DNA from: Brachypterus glaber
Taxonomy: Eukaryota; Arthropoda; Insecta; Coleoptera; Kateretidae
Length of the DNA: 64,000 nt
Assembly: GCA_958510825.1 (NCBI GenBank)
Contig: OY294049.1
Span: 3,782,001 to 3,846,000, forward strand
Direction: 5' to 3'
Below are positions 23,945 through 37,117 of the stretch, one piece after another (within the stretch, counting starts at the first letter, position 1; every line of letters starts with the position of its first letter). The notes under the pieces are model-generated. The model saw only the letters and a list, made by a program, of their open reading frames with translations, was not told the DNA's origin and made no database searches. The translations under genes and the position numbers were made by a program.

Positions 23945-24170
23945 AAAGTCGTATTTTGTGAAGCGAAGCGGAGCTGAGGTCTTTAAACACTACCGAACAC
24001 AGAAAACAAAACTTACCTACGAGTAGCGCACTACGTTTTTCTCACTACCAAGGAGTTAAGATCTTATTTTATTAATAATATTTTTGACATTTATATGTGT
24101 GGCAATTCAAGAAATCATTTTTTATGGAATCACTCTATAAAGTTAGAAATAGTAGTCTTGTGCTGGCCTT
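23945..24170 (-). repeat. Right member of the long-range inverted pair
   Basis: Reverse complement of 18725-18905 over at least 170 bases, with about 85-90 percent similarity by eye. To its right, 24171-24958 includes a GC-richer patch (24200-24330) that I could not identify, and no gene. Confidence 0.75.
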
Positions 24171-24960
24171 TATGTAGTAATACTTTAGTCATAACCATCG
24201 GTTGAATGGATTGTTAGCCCTTGCCGAGCGGATGCATCACAGTGGATGACAGAAGAAGTAATCAAGGATAGTGCGGATTTGTGTCTGCTGACCCTCCGGA
24301 GTTTTCCAGTTTGCTGCTAGCCGCAAACTCTCCTGCAAAACTGCAAAGTGTTGTCGCCTTTATTATTTATCTCTAATTTATATACAGCGTTACGTACGCA
24401 TACGTCCACTCCATTTTATTGAACCTAATGCTCATAACATTGAAATTTAGATTTAGTTATACACTGCGAAAAATAGAAGACGAGGGATTTATTTCTCCAT
24501 CTGTTGCACTAAATGAAAAGTTTTCTTTACTTTTAAGCAGCTTCTCTCTCAACGCTGAGATAACACTAGAAAGCTCCTTCAGTTATTTTAGGTTATTAAA
24601 AACAAACGAATCGAATTAACCAAATCAAAGAATATGCCCGTAAAAATATTAAGATAATTAATAAAACAACTTATATCAATTTGCGATGAAGAAAATAAAA
24701 AAAGTTGGTTTGACATATTAAAAATCGTTAAAAAATAATCTTCCGAATTACCCATGATTCTTCGAATTATCGGGAAAAATTTACAGTTTTCATTCAAATT
24801 TGCTCCAGGGTCGTAATTATTTCCAGAGAAAATTTTCATGAAAACAGCGAATTTTTCCCGCATAATTCTCAGCCTTTTGTGTAATTATATATGAAAATCT
24901 TTTTTATTTTGTAATATTTGTATAATTATAATTGCTGTTTAATTATTGTAAGTTTATCTA

Positions 24961-25568
24961 TACAGAGCGGTCCAAATTAAAATGTGGGCAGGGGGGCATG
25001 GGGCGACATTTTTTTAAATGGAAAGGTGGGTCGTGTGATACATCATTTTAAAGCTTATAAAATTCTCCATTTTTATTTTTTATTTTTTTAAACATTTTTT
25101 TTTTGGGTTTAAAATATAGTTGAAAATGGGTATTTTTGTCAAAATTTTTCTAAAAAACATTTTTTTAAAATCGCCTAATTTCATAATGAAAAAAAGTAAA
25201 TTATACTTTTCAACTAATTTTAGTTGACATAAATAAAAATTAACAAAAAAAAAACTTAAAAATTTATTTTTTTTAGCACAAAAAACTGAAAAATCAAAAC
25301 CTTAAATAACATGTTTAAAAAATTTAAAAATGTATCGTTATAAAGAGAATGTTAAGGGCTTTAAAATGATCTATCACACGACCCCCCTTTCCATTTAAAA
25401 AAATATTCCCCCATGCCCCCCTGCCCACATTTTAAGAGATAAAAGTATCAAATATATGCTTAAAGATAGTTTAAGTTGTCTTATTTAAGAGTTCTAAATT
25501 TGAAATCGATATCTCAACTCGTTCAAAAGTTAAGATGGGGGGGGGGGGTACTTTTGGACCGCACTGTA
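24961..25568. mobile_element. Foldback MITE with TACAGAGCGGTCC ends, TA target duplication
   Basis: Termini TACAGAGCGGTCCAAA and TTTGGACCGCACTGTA are flanked by TA on both sides, as in Tc1/mariner. Long arms include AAATGTGGGCAGGGGGGCAT and its complement. A G run lies at about 25536-25549. Partial copies are at 30270 and 46922. To the right, 25571-26030 shows a TTA microsatellite tail (25651-25678) after AATAAAG, probably a LINE 3' end. Confidence 0.87.
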
Positions 25569-26030
25569 TAATTGTTATTGTATATTAACTTGTTATATGA
25601 GTTAAGTGGAAGAATAGCAAAGCTAAACTGCGCCCATTTTCTTAATAAAGACTATTTATTATTATTATTATTATTATCAAAAATAGCATCTAGAACAATA
25701 TAATAGAGCAAAAATCTCAAAATCTCAAAATTTTGGCGATGTGTGTATTTACATGGGAACTCGTTGCATTGATGAATGAGGTTTACTTGTCTCACATACA
25801 AGTTCAGGATTAGGTTAAGTCCCGATTTGTCCCTAATTGGCATTTGAAATGGAATAAATTACGAAGGGTGTGATTTATAACGACCTTATGCAAACTTCAT
25901 GCCATTATTCTAATGATTTGCCTTCTAATTTATTTAAGTAAGCCATATTATAATCAATTGCCGTCAATTGCCTAACGTGATATTGATACCTTCACCAAGA
26001 GATCGGAAAATACTCAGACAGCAAATAATA

Positions 26031-26175
26031 ACTATTAGATATCCAGGGGATATACTTTCTAGATATATGGATATACTCCAGTGGATAGCCTGGATTGCCA
26101 TTAGATATCCCACGGACATCCAAATGTCCGCCTATATCCAGGATATCCACTGGATATCTCGTGGATATCTATTTT
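26031..26175. repeat. Cluster of GGATATCC-like motifs
   Basis: At least eight variants of (T/G)GATATCC or its half-sites in 145 bases, as in CCAGGATATCCACTGGATAT. Resembles 43000-43190 and 43611-43760. Confidence 0.7.
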
Positions 26176-26300
26176 TTTAACCTTCGTAAAGTATATCCAT
26201 AAGAGATCCATCATGTATAAGAATTTTTACTAAAACATTAAAAAAATAGCCCCCCCCCCCCCCGGGGGTGGAGTTATAAAGATTCAGTATCGTCGACTTC

Positions 26301-26575
26301 AATTATGTTTATGTTTATGTTTGTTTGTTTTTTAACCTCGTACTATTCTACTTAATTAAGTATCCCCTAAGTCCAGGACTTGTGTGGGCTAGTAGTAGAG
26401 GGAACCACCGGCTTTAATTGACTTTCGAACCAATATATCTAGGGAGTACGCCTTCGCCAAATTTCAATTATTAATTAACTGAAAAAGGCAATCGGCGCCA
26501 GTGAGGTTTGAACTCACGATCATTAGATCAGTGTCAGGCTATATCGATGCCATTGACCGCTGAGCTAAATCTCCC
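26301..26575 (-). mobile_element. tRNA-derived SINE, minus-strand copy
   Basis: This copy is collinear and highly similar to the one at 48419 through the tRNA-like head, body and ACATAA tail, in reverse orientation, starting at the same GGGAG base. A and B boxes are both kept. No convincing target duplication was seen. Confidence 0.88.
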
Positions 26576-27353
26576 ATTGGTCTCAATGATTTGAAAGGTA
26601 CTACAACCCCACTTGTATTCGTCGCGACGACTTCAAAAACCCCTATAATATAGGGCCTATAACCAATTTTGACGAAAATATTGAAAAAATTTAAAAATAT
26701 TTACACCCTCACTCTAGCGGGGGTAGAGTTTTATTATCAGATTCAATTTTAGTAACCTTAAAAACCCCTATATAACAATTTTCAAATTTTTGTAAAAATA
26801 TGTATTTTACCCCATTAACCCCCCTAGCCCCACCCCAATGTTCATTAAAAACAATGGCAAACGAGAACCTTTGGTAACATACCTGTATGATTAAAGCCTA
26901 AAGCGTTCTTAAGTTAATTTATAGCATCTCTCAAATTGGAAATGTTTCATTTTCTTATTAGGTTAGAAATATAGTATTTCATGTAGGAAAAGTCGGTAAT
27001 TTATTGGATTAATAGCAAAATCAATGCATTTCTGTCTCAGTCAAGACTGGAAAAGCAAAATAAAATCAATATAGCTTTCAAATAGCAGGCGGAGGGACAT
27101 TTGCTGCATGGTAACAAACACAGAGCGAGAATAGAGAGTGCTGGAGCAGGAATTGAATGCTTGCTGAGATCGTGATTGAATTATCGGGTCAAATAAAATC
27201 AGTGACAAATTGGATAAGGAGTAAAGAGATTGTCAGCCATTTGCTTTCTATGCGACCGTTGCGTCTGGAGCAAATTTGCCAATTTGCGGATTTAGGATCG
27301 AAAAAGATTCAACTTCAATTTTCTAACGCCTCTTCCTACAATCTGATAATACG

Positions 27354-27655
27354 TTTATATCGTTTTGTAATGAGAAGACAAAAGGGGAAGATTTTTTTAT
27401 TCGATTGATGTTAAAAGTTATAGTTTTTGTTCATGTTTTGCAGCGAAAAGTCAGACTTTGTGGCCATAAAGTCAAAAAGTATTTTCGGTCTGCTAACCTT
27501 AACCTTTATATCGTTTTATAATGAGAAGACAAAAGGGGAAGATTTTTTTATTCGATTGATGTTAAAAGCTATAGTTTTTGTTCATGTTTTGCAGCGAAAA
27601 GTTAGACTTTGTGGCCATAAAGTCAAAAAGTATTTTCGGTCTGCTAACCTTAACC
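27354..27655 (+). repeat. Tandem duplication, period 151 bp
   Basis: 27354-27504 and 27505-27655 are nearly identical (TAATGAGAAGACAAAAGGGG in both), differing at a few bases. Open frames extend across both, with no recognised product. Flanks 26576-27353 and 27656-28119 hold no gene; a G run lies at about 27740-27751. Confidence 0.9.
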
Positions 27656-28119
27656 TATTGTTTTTAAGCTTTTTTAAATAATATGCTTTACTGTAATATT
27701 CATAAAGAAAAATACGCCTCGTGTACATAGGCGTAACTAGGGGGGGGGGGGCTAAGGCCACCCAAGTCAAACTATAAAAGTAAAATTACGCAAATTTGGA
27801 CCTGGTTACGGCTCTGCTAGTAGGACACTAATTTTTAATGCATTGTCTTTAGTTTTAAAACACTGTTTGAATAAAATCATTCCAGTTCATCTTCTTCTTT
27901 TGTAGGTTATTGACGTTGGACTTATCCTTTTTATCTAATTGTTTTTTTTTAGCGTTTTGATTGGATAGAAATTTGTCATGGGTAACGAGATAGGTAATAA
28001 AACAGTAAAAAGAACTATTTTTTGAAATTTAGACTTAAATATATTTTAATAACTTATTATAATAAGTAACAATCAAGTAAAATATATTGTATAATACATT
28101 AGCGAAAAGTTATATATAA

Positions 28120-28770
28120 TATATTTACAAAACCAAATCTCTGCAGTAAACTTTTGGTAGGAGTATTAAGCGCAGGGTACTCATTATATGTTTTTAGGTA
28201 CAGATACCTTAAAAACCTTTTCTGAACCTTCTCAATGCTGTTTCTGTGAATTTCATGGCTTCCAAATAACTGCACCATAGTCCAACTTGGACCTAACGAA
28301 TGCGTTATATAGCACTGTAAACGTGTGAGTATTTTACCCTCAGAGTTACGAAAGATAAAACCTAAAAGCTGCTGAAGTTGTTTTGTTTATATGATCAACA
28401 ATAATTGCGGATCAAAATGTATTCCTAGGTCTTTCATAAGATCAGGCCTAGAAAGAATAGAACCAGTTATGTTATAATTATAAATTATAGGTACTTTTTT
28501 CTTGGTAAAGGTCATAATGTTACATTTGGATACATTGAGAGGAAGATGATTTTTTACACACCATTCGTGTTGTCTATTTAAATCATCTTGGAGTTCAATA
28601 GCATCATTCACACAAGCAATCTTTTTAAACATTTTAATATCATCTACATAAATAAGACATAGATATTTAAGAATGCATGCAATGTCCTTAACAAAAAGTA
28701 TAAACAAAAGAGGTCCTAGGACTGTCCCCTGAGGGCTCCGGAGGTGGCAGTGAAAAGGAAGAATTTGATA
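28120..28770 (-). mobile_element. Internal LINE fragment (reverse transcriptase)
   Basis: Read on the minus strand it encodes PQGTVLGPLLFILFVKD, LIYVDD (catalytic YxDD box), NHLPLNVSKCNIMTF, then ITGSILSRPD and KDLGIHFDP. The part from ITGSILSRP onward is near-identical in DNA to the copy at 53768-54420, so both belong to one family. The fragment lacks the 3' end (similarity stops near 28120) and everything before the PQG box. The right side meets a TCAACGAAC MITE end near 28786. Confidence 0.88.
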
Positions 28771-28785
28771 TTTGATATATTACCG

Positions 28786-28823
28786 GTATGCGTATTCTAG
28801 AGAGAAGAGTTGTTAGTTCGTTG
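28786..28823. mobile_element. TCAACGAAC MITE, terminus only
   Basis: About 38 bases match the right terminus (TCTAGAGAGAAGAGTT then AGTTCGTTGG), next to the LINE fragment at 28120-28770. Confidence 0.65.
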
Positions 28824-30269
28824 GTACCTACTATTTTAAATTTTCACATTTTCCACCAGGGTAAATTTTAGAAAATTTGGACCATTCGTAATTTAGAACA
28901 TAACGAACAAATTCACAATAAAAAACTCTTTGAGATAAAACGTGCACATATAGTCAATTAAACAGTGTATTTTTGCAGTTGAACATCTAAAAGGCCTCTC
29001 TAAATATTATTGGGGCAGGTTACACTGTATTAATAATACAGTATTATGTACGAGGACTATAGGAGTCAACTTCATAAAATATTACGTTGCTGTTTTAAAG
29101 GTACTGGACAAATAAACATGATCCAACGCAGGTTAAAAAACATTGGTTTGGCCGAACGATTTGAAATTTATACAATAATTTATTTATATTTTTATTTATT
29201 TAGACTTTTACCTATCAACACCTAATTGTACCCCAAAGCTGGCAATTTATACCTAAACCTTTTGTCAGTTATTCCATGTGAATCCTTTCTGAGGTTAGAA
29301 TTTTAAAAATCTTAGTAAGAAAAAACTACACTGATAAAAAGGATTTATTTGAATATTGCAAATTAAATTATTTGGTTGTGAGTATCAAATTTTATTTGAA
29401 TTTGTAATTCAGATTTTTTTTTGAGGTTAGCAATTTATTATCCCTTTATACCGTTTCGTGTAAAAAAGATTTAAATAAAAAATCCTTGGGCCTTAAAAAA
29501 AATAAAAAAAGCTAAGCACACATATTTTTTGAAAAATGGCTGTGAGCGACCTCTAGATTTTTTCAAAAATTAAAAAAAAATTAGGTATGAAACTCTAACC
29601 CCAAACAAACAAATTTAAGGGGTGAGACCTCCAAACTTTTTAATTTGAATTTTTGTTGGGTCACATATATACTAATATACTAATTTTTGATGGAATAAAA
29701 AACGGCTACACCTACGATTTTGTTCTCAACGAACATGTAATTCTGAAAGCATTGGAAACAATATCCCGTTCTCAGTTATGGGGTGTTCGATTTTTTCATC
29801 ACCGTAAGCTTAAAGCCCACCGTGGCCGAAAATTATACTAGATCGAGCTGACCAACTACCCAAAGGGAAAAGCCATACTGGAATTTGATTGGATTGCTTA
29901 CTTACCAAGGGCTGAGTTACTCGTTGAACTCTAACCTATAGTCTTCTGACGGCACTATATTGCCCATATCGCTTACATTGCTTTGCAATGTCTAATTACA
30001 TTTGTTCAATTAGATTTGATAAAATCAGCCGACCGGAAGTGCATTTCAGGATTTATTCATGTAAATACAACTGCGGCTGCACTCGCAACATGCCAAATTT
30101 GTTTCACTGTGCATAGCGTAATGTACCTATTGTGTGTATAGAGATTTTTTTCAAAAGTTCTCTAATGTGTGGATGGGTTGAATCTGATTATGATGGGTGT
30201 GGATTTAAAACTGCTTTTTACAGGGCGTTACTTTTTTTACGGCTTCCACCAGGTTCTTTGCAAAATATA

Positions 30270-30896
30270 TACAGAGCGGTCCAAAAGTCAACCCCTCCTC
30301 TTAACTTTTGAAGGAGTTGAGATATCGACTTTAAATTTGGAACACTTAAATGAGACAACCCAAACTATTTTTTTTTGTATATATTTAATATTTTCAGATC
30401 TTAAAATGTGGACAGGGGTCATGGGGGGACATTTTTTTAAATGGAAAAGGGGGTCGTGTGATAAATCATTTTAAACTTTTTCTCTTTATTTTTTTGTGTT
30501 TAAAATAGGGTTGAAAATGGGCATTTTCGTCAATTTGTTTTTTAAATCAATTTTAAAAAATGAGAATTTCATGATGAAAAAACATAAATTATACTTTTAA
30601 ATTAATTTTAATTAATATAAATAACAATTTACAAAAACAAATCTCAAAAATAGCATTTTTTAGCACAAAAATTGGAAAATCAAAACCTAAAAAAAAATAT
30701 TTAAAAAATTAAAAAGTATATAGTAGAATTGAGAATTTTATTTGCTTTAAAGTGATGTATCACACGACCCCTCTTTCCATTAAAAAAAAAAACTTCCCCC
30801 CCATGCCCCCTTGGCCACATTTTAAGAGCTGAAAGTATCAAATAGTGCTAAAAGATAGTTTGAGTTGTCTTATTTAAGAGTTCTAAATTTGGGGGT
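30270..30896. mobile_element. TACAGAGCGGTCC MITE, right terminus missing
   Basis: Same family as 24961-25568: left terminus after TA, then AACTTTTGAAGGAGTTGAGA, AAAATGTGGACAGGGGTCAT and the inverted arm. It stops after TTCTAAATTTGGG. The neighbouring stretch 28830-30269 shows no gene or element that I can name. Confidence 0.82.
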
Positions 30897-31792
30897 ATTC
30901 TATATAAAATAACGAGAAAAAAAAGCTACATGTGTAGGTCGAAAAATCGCCTACTATGGCCCTGAAAAATGGTGCATATTTAGGAGACAATAGCTCCCTT
31001 AGGATTGATTTTTGGAAGTACCTGTATATGAGATTTATTTCTTAGTTTTTGATGTATATTCTTTGCATCATTAACTATGGGTTTCAACATTTTAGTATTA
31101 AATTTTTCCTCCTCAAATCGGAAATTTTACTTTAAATTGGATTTTTATCGAAACGGGTTAATCCTACATTATTACAAGAAGTATCTTTTTTGTATATTTT
31201 GACCTGAAGAATCATATTCCAAATATAAAATACACACAGGAAAAAGTTTGGGTCAAAAAACTAATAAGGCCCCCCGTTTCGCACACCCCTGGTTAAAATA
31301 AGTACATGAAAATAACATACGAAGAAGGGCCTTATTAGCTTTTATTCAAAGCCCCTCAAAGGGTTATTAAATAAAAACCATTTTTTTAGCCACTTTAAAA
31401 AGGGCTTAGCGCACTTTTAGACATATGTTTATAGGAACTTTTTTTCATATTTTCCTATGTATAATCACCCTTTAAAATTAATGACTCTATTTCTGAATAA
31501 CCCTGTATATGTCTTATTGGGTATAGTATAACATAATCGTTGGTTTGAAATAACATTTTTATTAGGACAAAAAATACAAAAGTAGCTTTGCCACTGTCAA
31601 TAAAATTTGGTAGAAAACGCTCCAAGTAACTAAAAACCCTTAAATAATTTTACAACGTAAAATGGGACACGCAGTGCAGAAGTGACTTAAAACAGGATGG
31701 GACGTATATGTCCCACTTGGTCTCAAAGCGTTAAAGTCATTCTGTGATCTAATGCATTCTCAATAGTGTGCAAAATATTTCATCGCGCACAG

Positions 31793-34700
31793 GACTGGAT
31801 AATAGTTATTTATGGTACTAGTGGGTAAAGTAAGATATTGCCCATGAGAAAATTAACCTGCGAGGCGTCAGCCAAGCAGGTTATTTATGGTACTAGTGGG
31901 TAAAGTAAGATATTGCCCATCAGAAAATTAACCTGCGAGGCGTCAGCCAATCAGGTTAATTTTCAATATCGGTTTACCCATGAGTGCCATACAAGGTTTT
32001 ATCCAATAAATAGCTTAGGAATTCATATTTTTATTAAAAATTTTAATGACATTTACAAGACAATAATTCGACAAGTGACAGTTGAGTGGGTAAAATAAAT
32101 AATTATCCACTTAATAAAGTAAAAGCCACGTGGGGGTTATTATTGAGTTTATCTATTTAGAATAAATCTGGTAATTATCTTATTATCTGTATGCATTGGA
32201 TAATAGTTATTTTTGGTACTAGTGGGTAAAGTAAGATATTGCCCATGAGAAAATTAACCTGCGAGGCGTCAGCCAAGCAGGTTAATTTTCGAGAGGGCAA
32301 TATCGGTTTACCCATGAGTGCCATACAAGGTTTTATCCAATAAATAGCTTAGGAATTCATATTTTTATTAAAAATTTTAATTACATTTACAAGAAAATAA
32401 TTTGACAAGTCACAGTTGAGTGGGTAAAATAAATAATTATCCACTTAGTAAAGTAAAAGCCACGCGGGGGTTATTATTGAGTTTATCTATTTAGAATAAA
32501 TCTGGTAATTATCTTATTATCTGAATTCATTGGATAATATTTATTTATGGTACTAGTGGGTAAAGTAAAATATTGAGAAAATTAACCTGCGAGGCGTCAG
32601 CCAAGCAGGTTAATTTTCGAGAGGGCAATATCGGTTTACCCATGAGTGCCATACAAGGTTTTATCCAATAAATAGCTTAGGAATTCATATTTTTATTAAA
32701 AATTTTAATTACATTTACAAGAAAATAATTTGACAAGTCACAGTTGAGTGGGTAAAATAAATAATTATCCACTTAGTAAAGTAAAAGCCACGCGGGGGTT
32801 ATTATTGAGTTTATCTATTTAGAATAAATCTGGTAATTATCTTATTATCTGAATTCATTGGATAATATTTATTTATGGTACTAGTGGGTAAAGTAAAATA
32901 TTGAGAAAATTAACCTGCGAGGCGTCAGCCAAGCAGGTTAATTTTCGAGAGGGCAATATCGGTTTACCCATGAGTGCCATACAAGGTTTTATCCAATAAA
33001 TAGCTTAGGAATTCATATTTTTATTAAAAATTTTAATTACATTTACAAGAAAATAATTTGACAAGTCACAGTTGAGTGGGTAAAATAAATAATTATCCAC
33101 TTAGTAAAGTAAAAGCCACGCGGGGGTTATTATTGAGTTTATCTATTTAGAATAAATCTGGTAATTATCTTATTATCTGAATTCATTGGATAATATTTAT
33201 TTATGGTACTAGTTGGTAAAGTAAAATATTGAGAAAAATAACCTGCGAGGCGTCAGCCAAGCAGGTTAATTTTCGAGAGGGCAATATCGGTTTACCCATG
33301 AGTGCCATACAAGGTTTTATCCAATAAATAGCTTAGAAATTCATTTTTTTATTAAAAATTTTAATGACATTTACAAGACTATAATTTGACAAGTGACAGT
33401 TGAGTGGGTAAAATAAATAATTATCCACTTAATAAAGTAAAAGCCACGTGGGGGTTATTATTGAGTTTATCTATTTAGAATAAATCTGGTAATTATCTTA
33501 TTATCTGTATGCATTGGATAATAGTTATTTTTGGTACTAGTGGGTAAAGTAAGATATTGCCCATGAGAAAATTAACCTGCGAGGCGTCAGCCAAGCAGGT
33601 TAATTTTCGAGAGGGCAATATCGGTTTACCCATGAGTGCCATACAAGGTTTTATCCAATAAATAGCTTAGGAATTCATATTTTTATTAAAAATTTTAATT
33701 ACATTTACAAGAAAATAATTTGACAAGTCACAGTTGAGTGGGTAAAATAAATAATTAACTACTTAGTAAAGTAAAAGCCACGCGGGGGTTATTATTGAGT
33801 TTATCTATTTAGAATAAATCTGGTAATTATCTTATTATCTGAATTCATTGGATAATATTTATTTATGGTACTAGTGGGTAAAGTAAAATATTGAGAAAAT
33901 TAACCTGCGAGGCGTCAGCCAAGCAGGTTAATTTTCGAGAGGGCAATATCGGTTTACCCATGAGTGCCATACAAGGTTTTATCCAATAAATAGCTTATAA
34001 ATTCATATTTTTATTAAAAATTTTAATTACATTTACAAGAAAATAATTTGACAAGTCACAGTTGAGTGGGTAAAATAAATAATTATCCACTTAGTAAAGT
34101 AAAAGTCACGCGGGGGTTATTATTGAGTTTATCTATTTAGAATAAATCTGGTAATTATCTTATTATCTGAATTCATTGGATAATATTTATTTATGGTACT
34201 AGTGGGTAAAGTAAAATATTGAGAAAATTAACCTGCGAGGCGTCAGCCAAGCAGGTTAATTTTCGAGAGGGCAATATCGGTTTACCCATGAGTGCCATAC
34301 AAGGTTTTATCCAATAAATAGCTTAGAAATTCATTTTTTTATTAAAAATTTTAATGACATTTACAAGACTATAATTTGACAAGTGACAGTTGAGTGGGTA
34401 AAATAAATAATTATCCACTCAATAAAGTAAAAGCCACGCGGGGGTTATTATTGAGTTTATCTATTTAGAATAAATCTGGTAATTATCTTATTATCTGAAT
34501 TCATTGGATAATATTTATTTATGGTACTAGTGGGTAAAGTAAAATATTGAGAAAATTAACCTGCGAGGCGTCAGCCAAGCAGGTTAATTTTCGAGAGGGC
34601 AATATCGGTTTACCCATGAGTGCCATACAAGGTTTTATCCAATAAATAGCTTAGAAATTCATTTTTTTATTAAAAATTTTAATGACATTTACAAGACTAT

Positions 34701-35160
34701 AATTTGACAAGTGACAGTTGAGTGGGTAAAATAAATAATTATCCACTCAATAAAGTAAAAGCCAAGCGGGGGTTATTATCGAGTTTATCTATTTAGAATA
34801 AATCTGGTAATTATCTTATTATCTGAATTCATTGGATAATATTTATTTATGGTACTAGTGGGTAAAGTAAAATATTGAGAAAATTAACCTGCGAGGCGTC
34901 AGCCAAGCAGGTTAATTTTCGAGAGGGCAATATCGGTTTACCCATGAGTGCCATACAAGGTTTTATCCAATAAATAGCTTAGAAATTCATTTTTTTATTA
35001 AAAATTTTAATGACATTTACAAGACTATAATTTGACAAGTGACAGTTGAGTGGGTAAAATAAATAATTATCCACTCAATAAAGTAAAAGCCACGCGGGGG
35101 TTATTATTGAGTTTATCTATTTAGAATAAAGCTGGTAATTGTCTTATTATCTGTATGTAT
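31793..35160. repeat. Satellite array, about ten units of 328 or 334 bp, each with a long palindrome
   Basis: Unit starts, at the GAATTCATTGGATAA or GTATGCATTGGATAA step, lie at 32189, 32523, 32851, 33179, 33507, 33841, 34169, 34497, 34825 and 35153. Eight spacings are 328; the two units starting at 32189 and 33507 are 334. The left edge (31793-32188) is irregular, with an internal duplication of about 85 bp. Each unit has a palindrome of about 145 bp: ATTGGATAA ... TTAACCTGC, a short loop with GGCGTCAGCC, then GCAGGTTAA ... TTATCCAAT. A second smaller hairpin (GAGTGGGTAA/TTATCCACTC) sits in the spacer of some units. The 334-bp units keep six bases (GCCCAT) that make the palindrome more complete. 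No convincing gene is present. Confidence 0.95.
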
Positions 35161-37117
35161 TGGATAAAATATTATAAAAGCTTCAAGAGCACTGCGGTGT
35201 AAAAATTTGCAAATTTGGCGAAGGCGCATATGAGCATTAAGCCGATTTCTTGAATCTCTGCAATTGCAATGGAGCTCTCTACAACTAAAATTATGAAACA
35301 AAAGACGTCTACCCTATTTCTATCTCATTTGTGCTACACTTTTCAGCCAACCAAATAAATTCTGTATTTGTTTTTCATACAACAAATATTTTTTATTTTC
35401 ATTTTTTTACGTGGGAGTTTAGGATCAACCACTTTCTGACTAGGCAGCCCGAGGCTCGTGAGATTTGTGACTCGTGAGGGCAACTCAAAAAGTTTCTCAA
35501 AAAAAGGTCCTCACCTCCGAAAAAAATCTGGAGGAAATGTTGATGACTAAAAAGATCCTCACATCTGGCGGGGGCCCCAAAGGTGGGGGCCACGTGAGAT
35601 TTTTCTCACGTGTTTATTTCAACGCTGTGAGTAACGGAGCATATTCCCTGTATAGTTTTTATATTCAGTGTTTTACGTGAAAGTTTATAACCAACAAAGC
35701 ATATGACGATATTAAATGTTGTCCAGTTTTAATTAATGTCATTATTTGTAAAAATACATATTTTTTTTTAACGACTTGTTATAAAATTTTTGTTGCTGAA
35801 CCATTTGCCATAGAGACTGTAACATTTAATACGCAAGTATATTTTTTATGGTAGCTACTGATGCAGGTATATTAAATTTTAATAACAATTTGTTATTAAC
35901 AAATATTTAACTACAGGTATTTTATAAATAATTATTTAAATTATAAGTAATTTATATTTGAATTTGTATTTAATTATATGGTTTATGCATCGACAAGTAA
36001 TTAAAATTTTACATTTTATAAAATTAATGCAATGGATTTTGTTTGTTCACTGCATGAAAAGTAATTAAATTTATCAATTTTTAGTTTGCTTATATTAAAT
36101 AATTAAAGTTTACCAAAAAAATACTTAAATCAAGTCATAAAATAATCACATTTTTGCTTTTCCTGAAAAATAATAATTTTGTTAGACTCTTATGTTATTT
36201 TCACTCTTTATTTATCATATTTTAATTCATAAAACCACATATTGCAGGAATTATTTCAAAAACTGATATTCTTCTTTGAAAACGTGATTAAATTAGATTC
36301 CGAAACGTTAGAATTTAACTTATATTCAGTTTTTCTTTCATATTTAATTATTTAACGATTTTTCAAGAATTTTATTAAAAATTCTTTATTTAGGATTTTT
36401 TTTTAAACTTTGGTAATGTATTGACTAATATTTTTTAGGTAAAGAACATATAGCAGATACGTATTATTTTAAACGCTATTCCAGGCAACACCTTACCAGG
36501 GCATCTACAAATAGGTGCGCCTGATAAAACATTTTAATTTTATTGACTGTTTTAGATTTTTATTGATATAAATAATCACTGAGGCGAAATAGCTCAGGTT
36601 AATAATAATATAAGCCGAGATATAAGCATTATACGGCTTGTTGATCATAGAACAAACATGCATGCACAATTAAATATTTATTAATAAAATTTTATAATAT
36701 AAGGGCAAAAAGTTAAATTTTTTAATTGATTAGGTTTTTAGAAGCCGAGGGCCTCCGGCCCGAGGGTAATAATCCTACGAAATCAAAATTTAATATTTCG
36801 CCCGTGTATTAACATACAATATTTTTGATATAATTAGTACCAATAATTATATTAATTATTAAAATATATTTAATTTTAAATTGCAAAAAATATTTTCTTT
36901 TACTCTCTTCTAACCTATCTAGTTATCCATGAAAAATTGCTATCCAATTAAATCGCTAAAACAAATAATTAAATCGTTTCTTTTGCGTGCGGTTTCATTT
37001 TCTTATTATAATGAGAAAATGAAATGCATTTGTTTAGTATTTTGATTAATTTGTGTTAAAATGTGTTTGTTATGAAAATATTAATACTTCTGAAACCGTT
37101 CTATAAATATTATAAAT

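Noticed and set aside
31793..35160. A CRISPR array
   Set aside because: Units are 328-334 bp with no unique spacers, in a eukaryotic genome; it is a satellite.
31793..35160. Hammerhead ribozyme in the satellite
   Set aside because: No CUGAUGA...GAAA core was found in the repeat unit on either strand.
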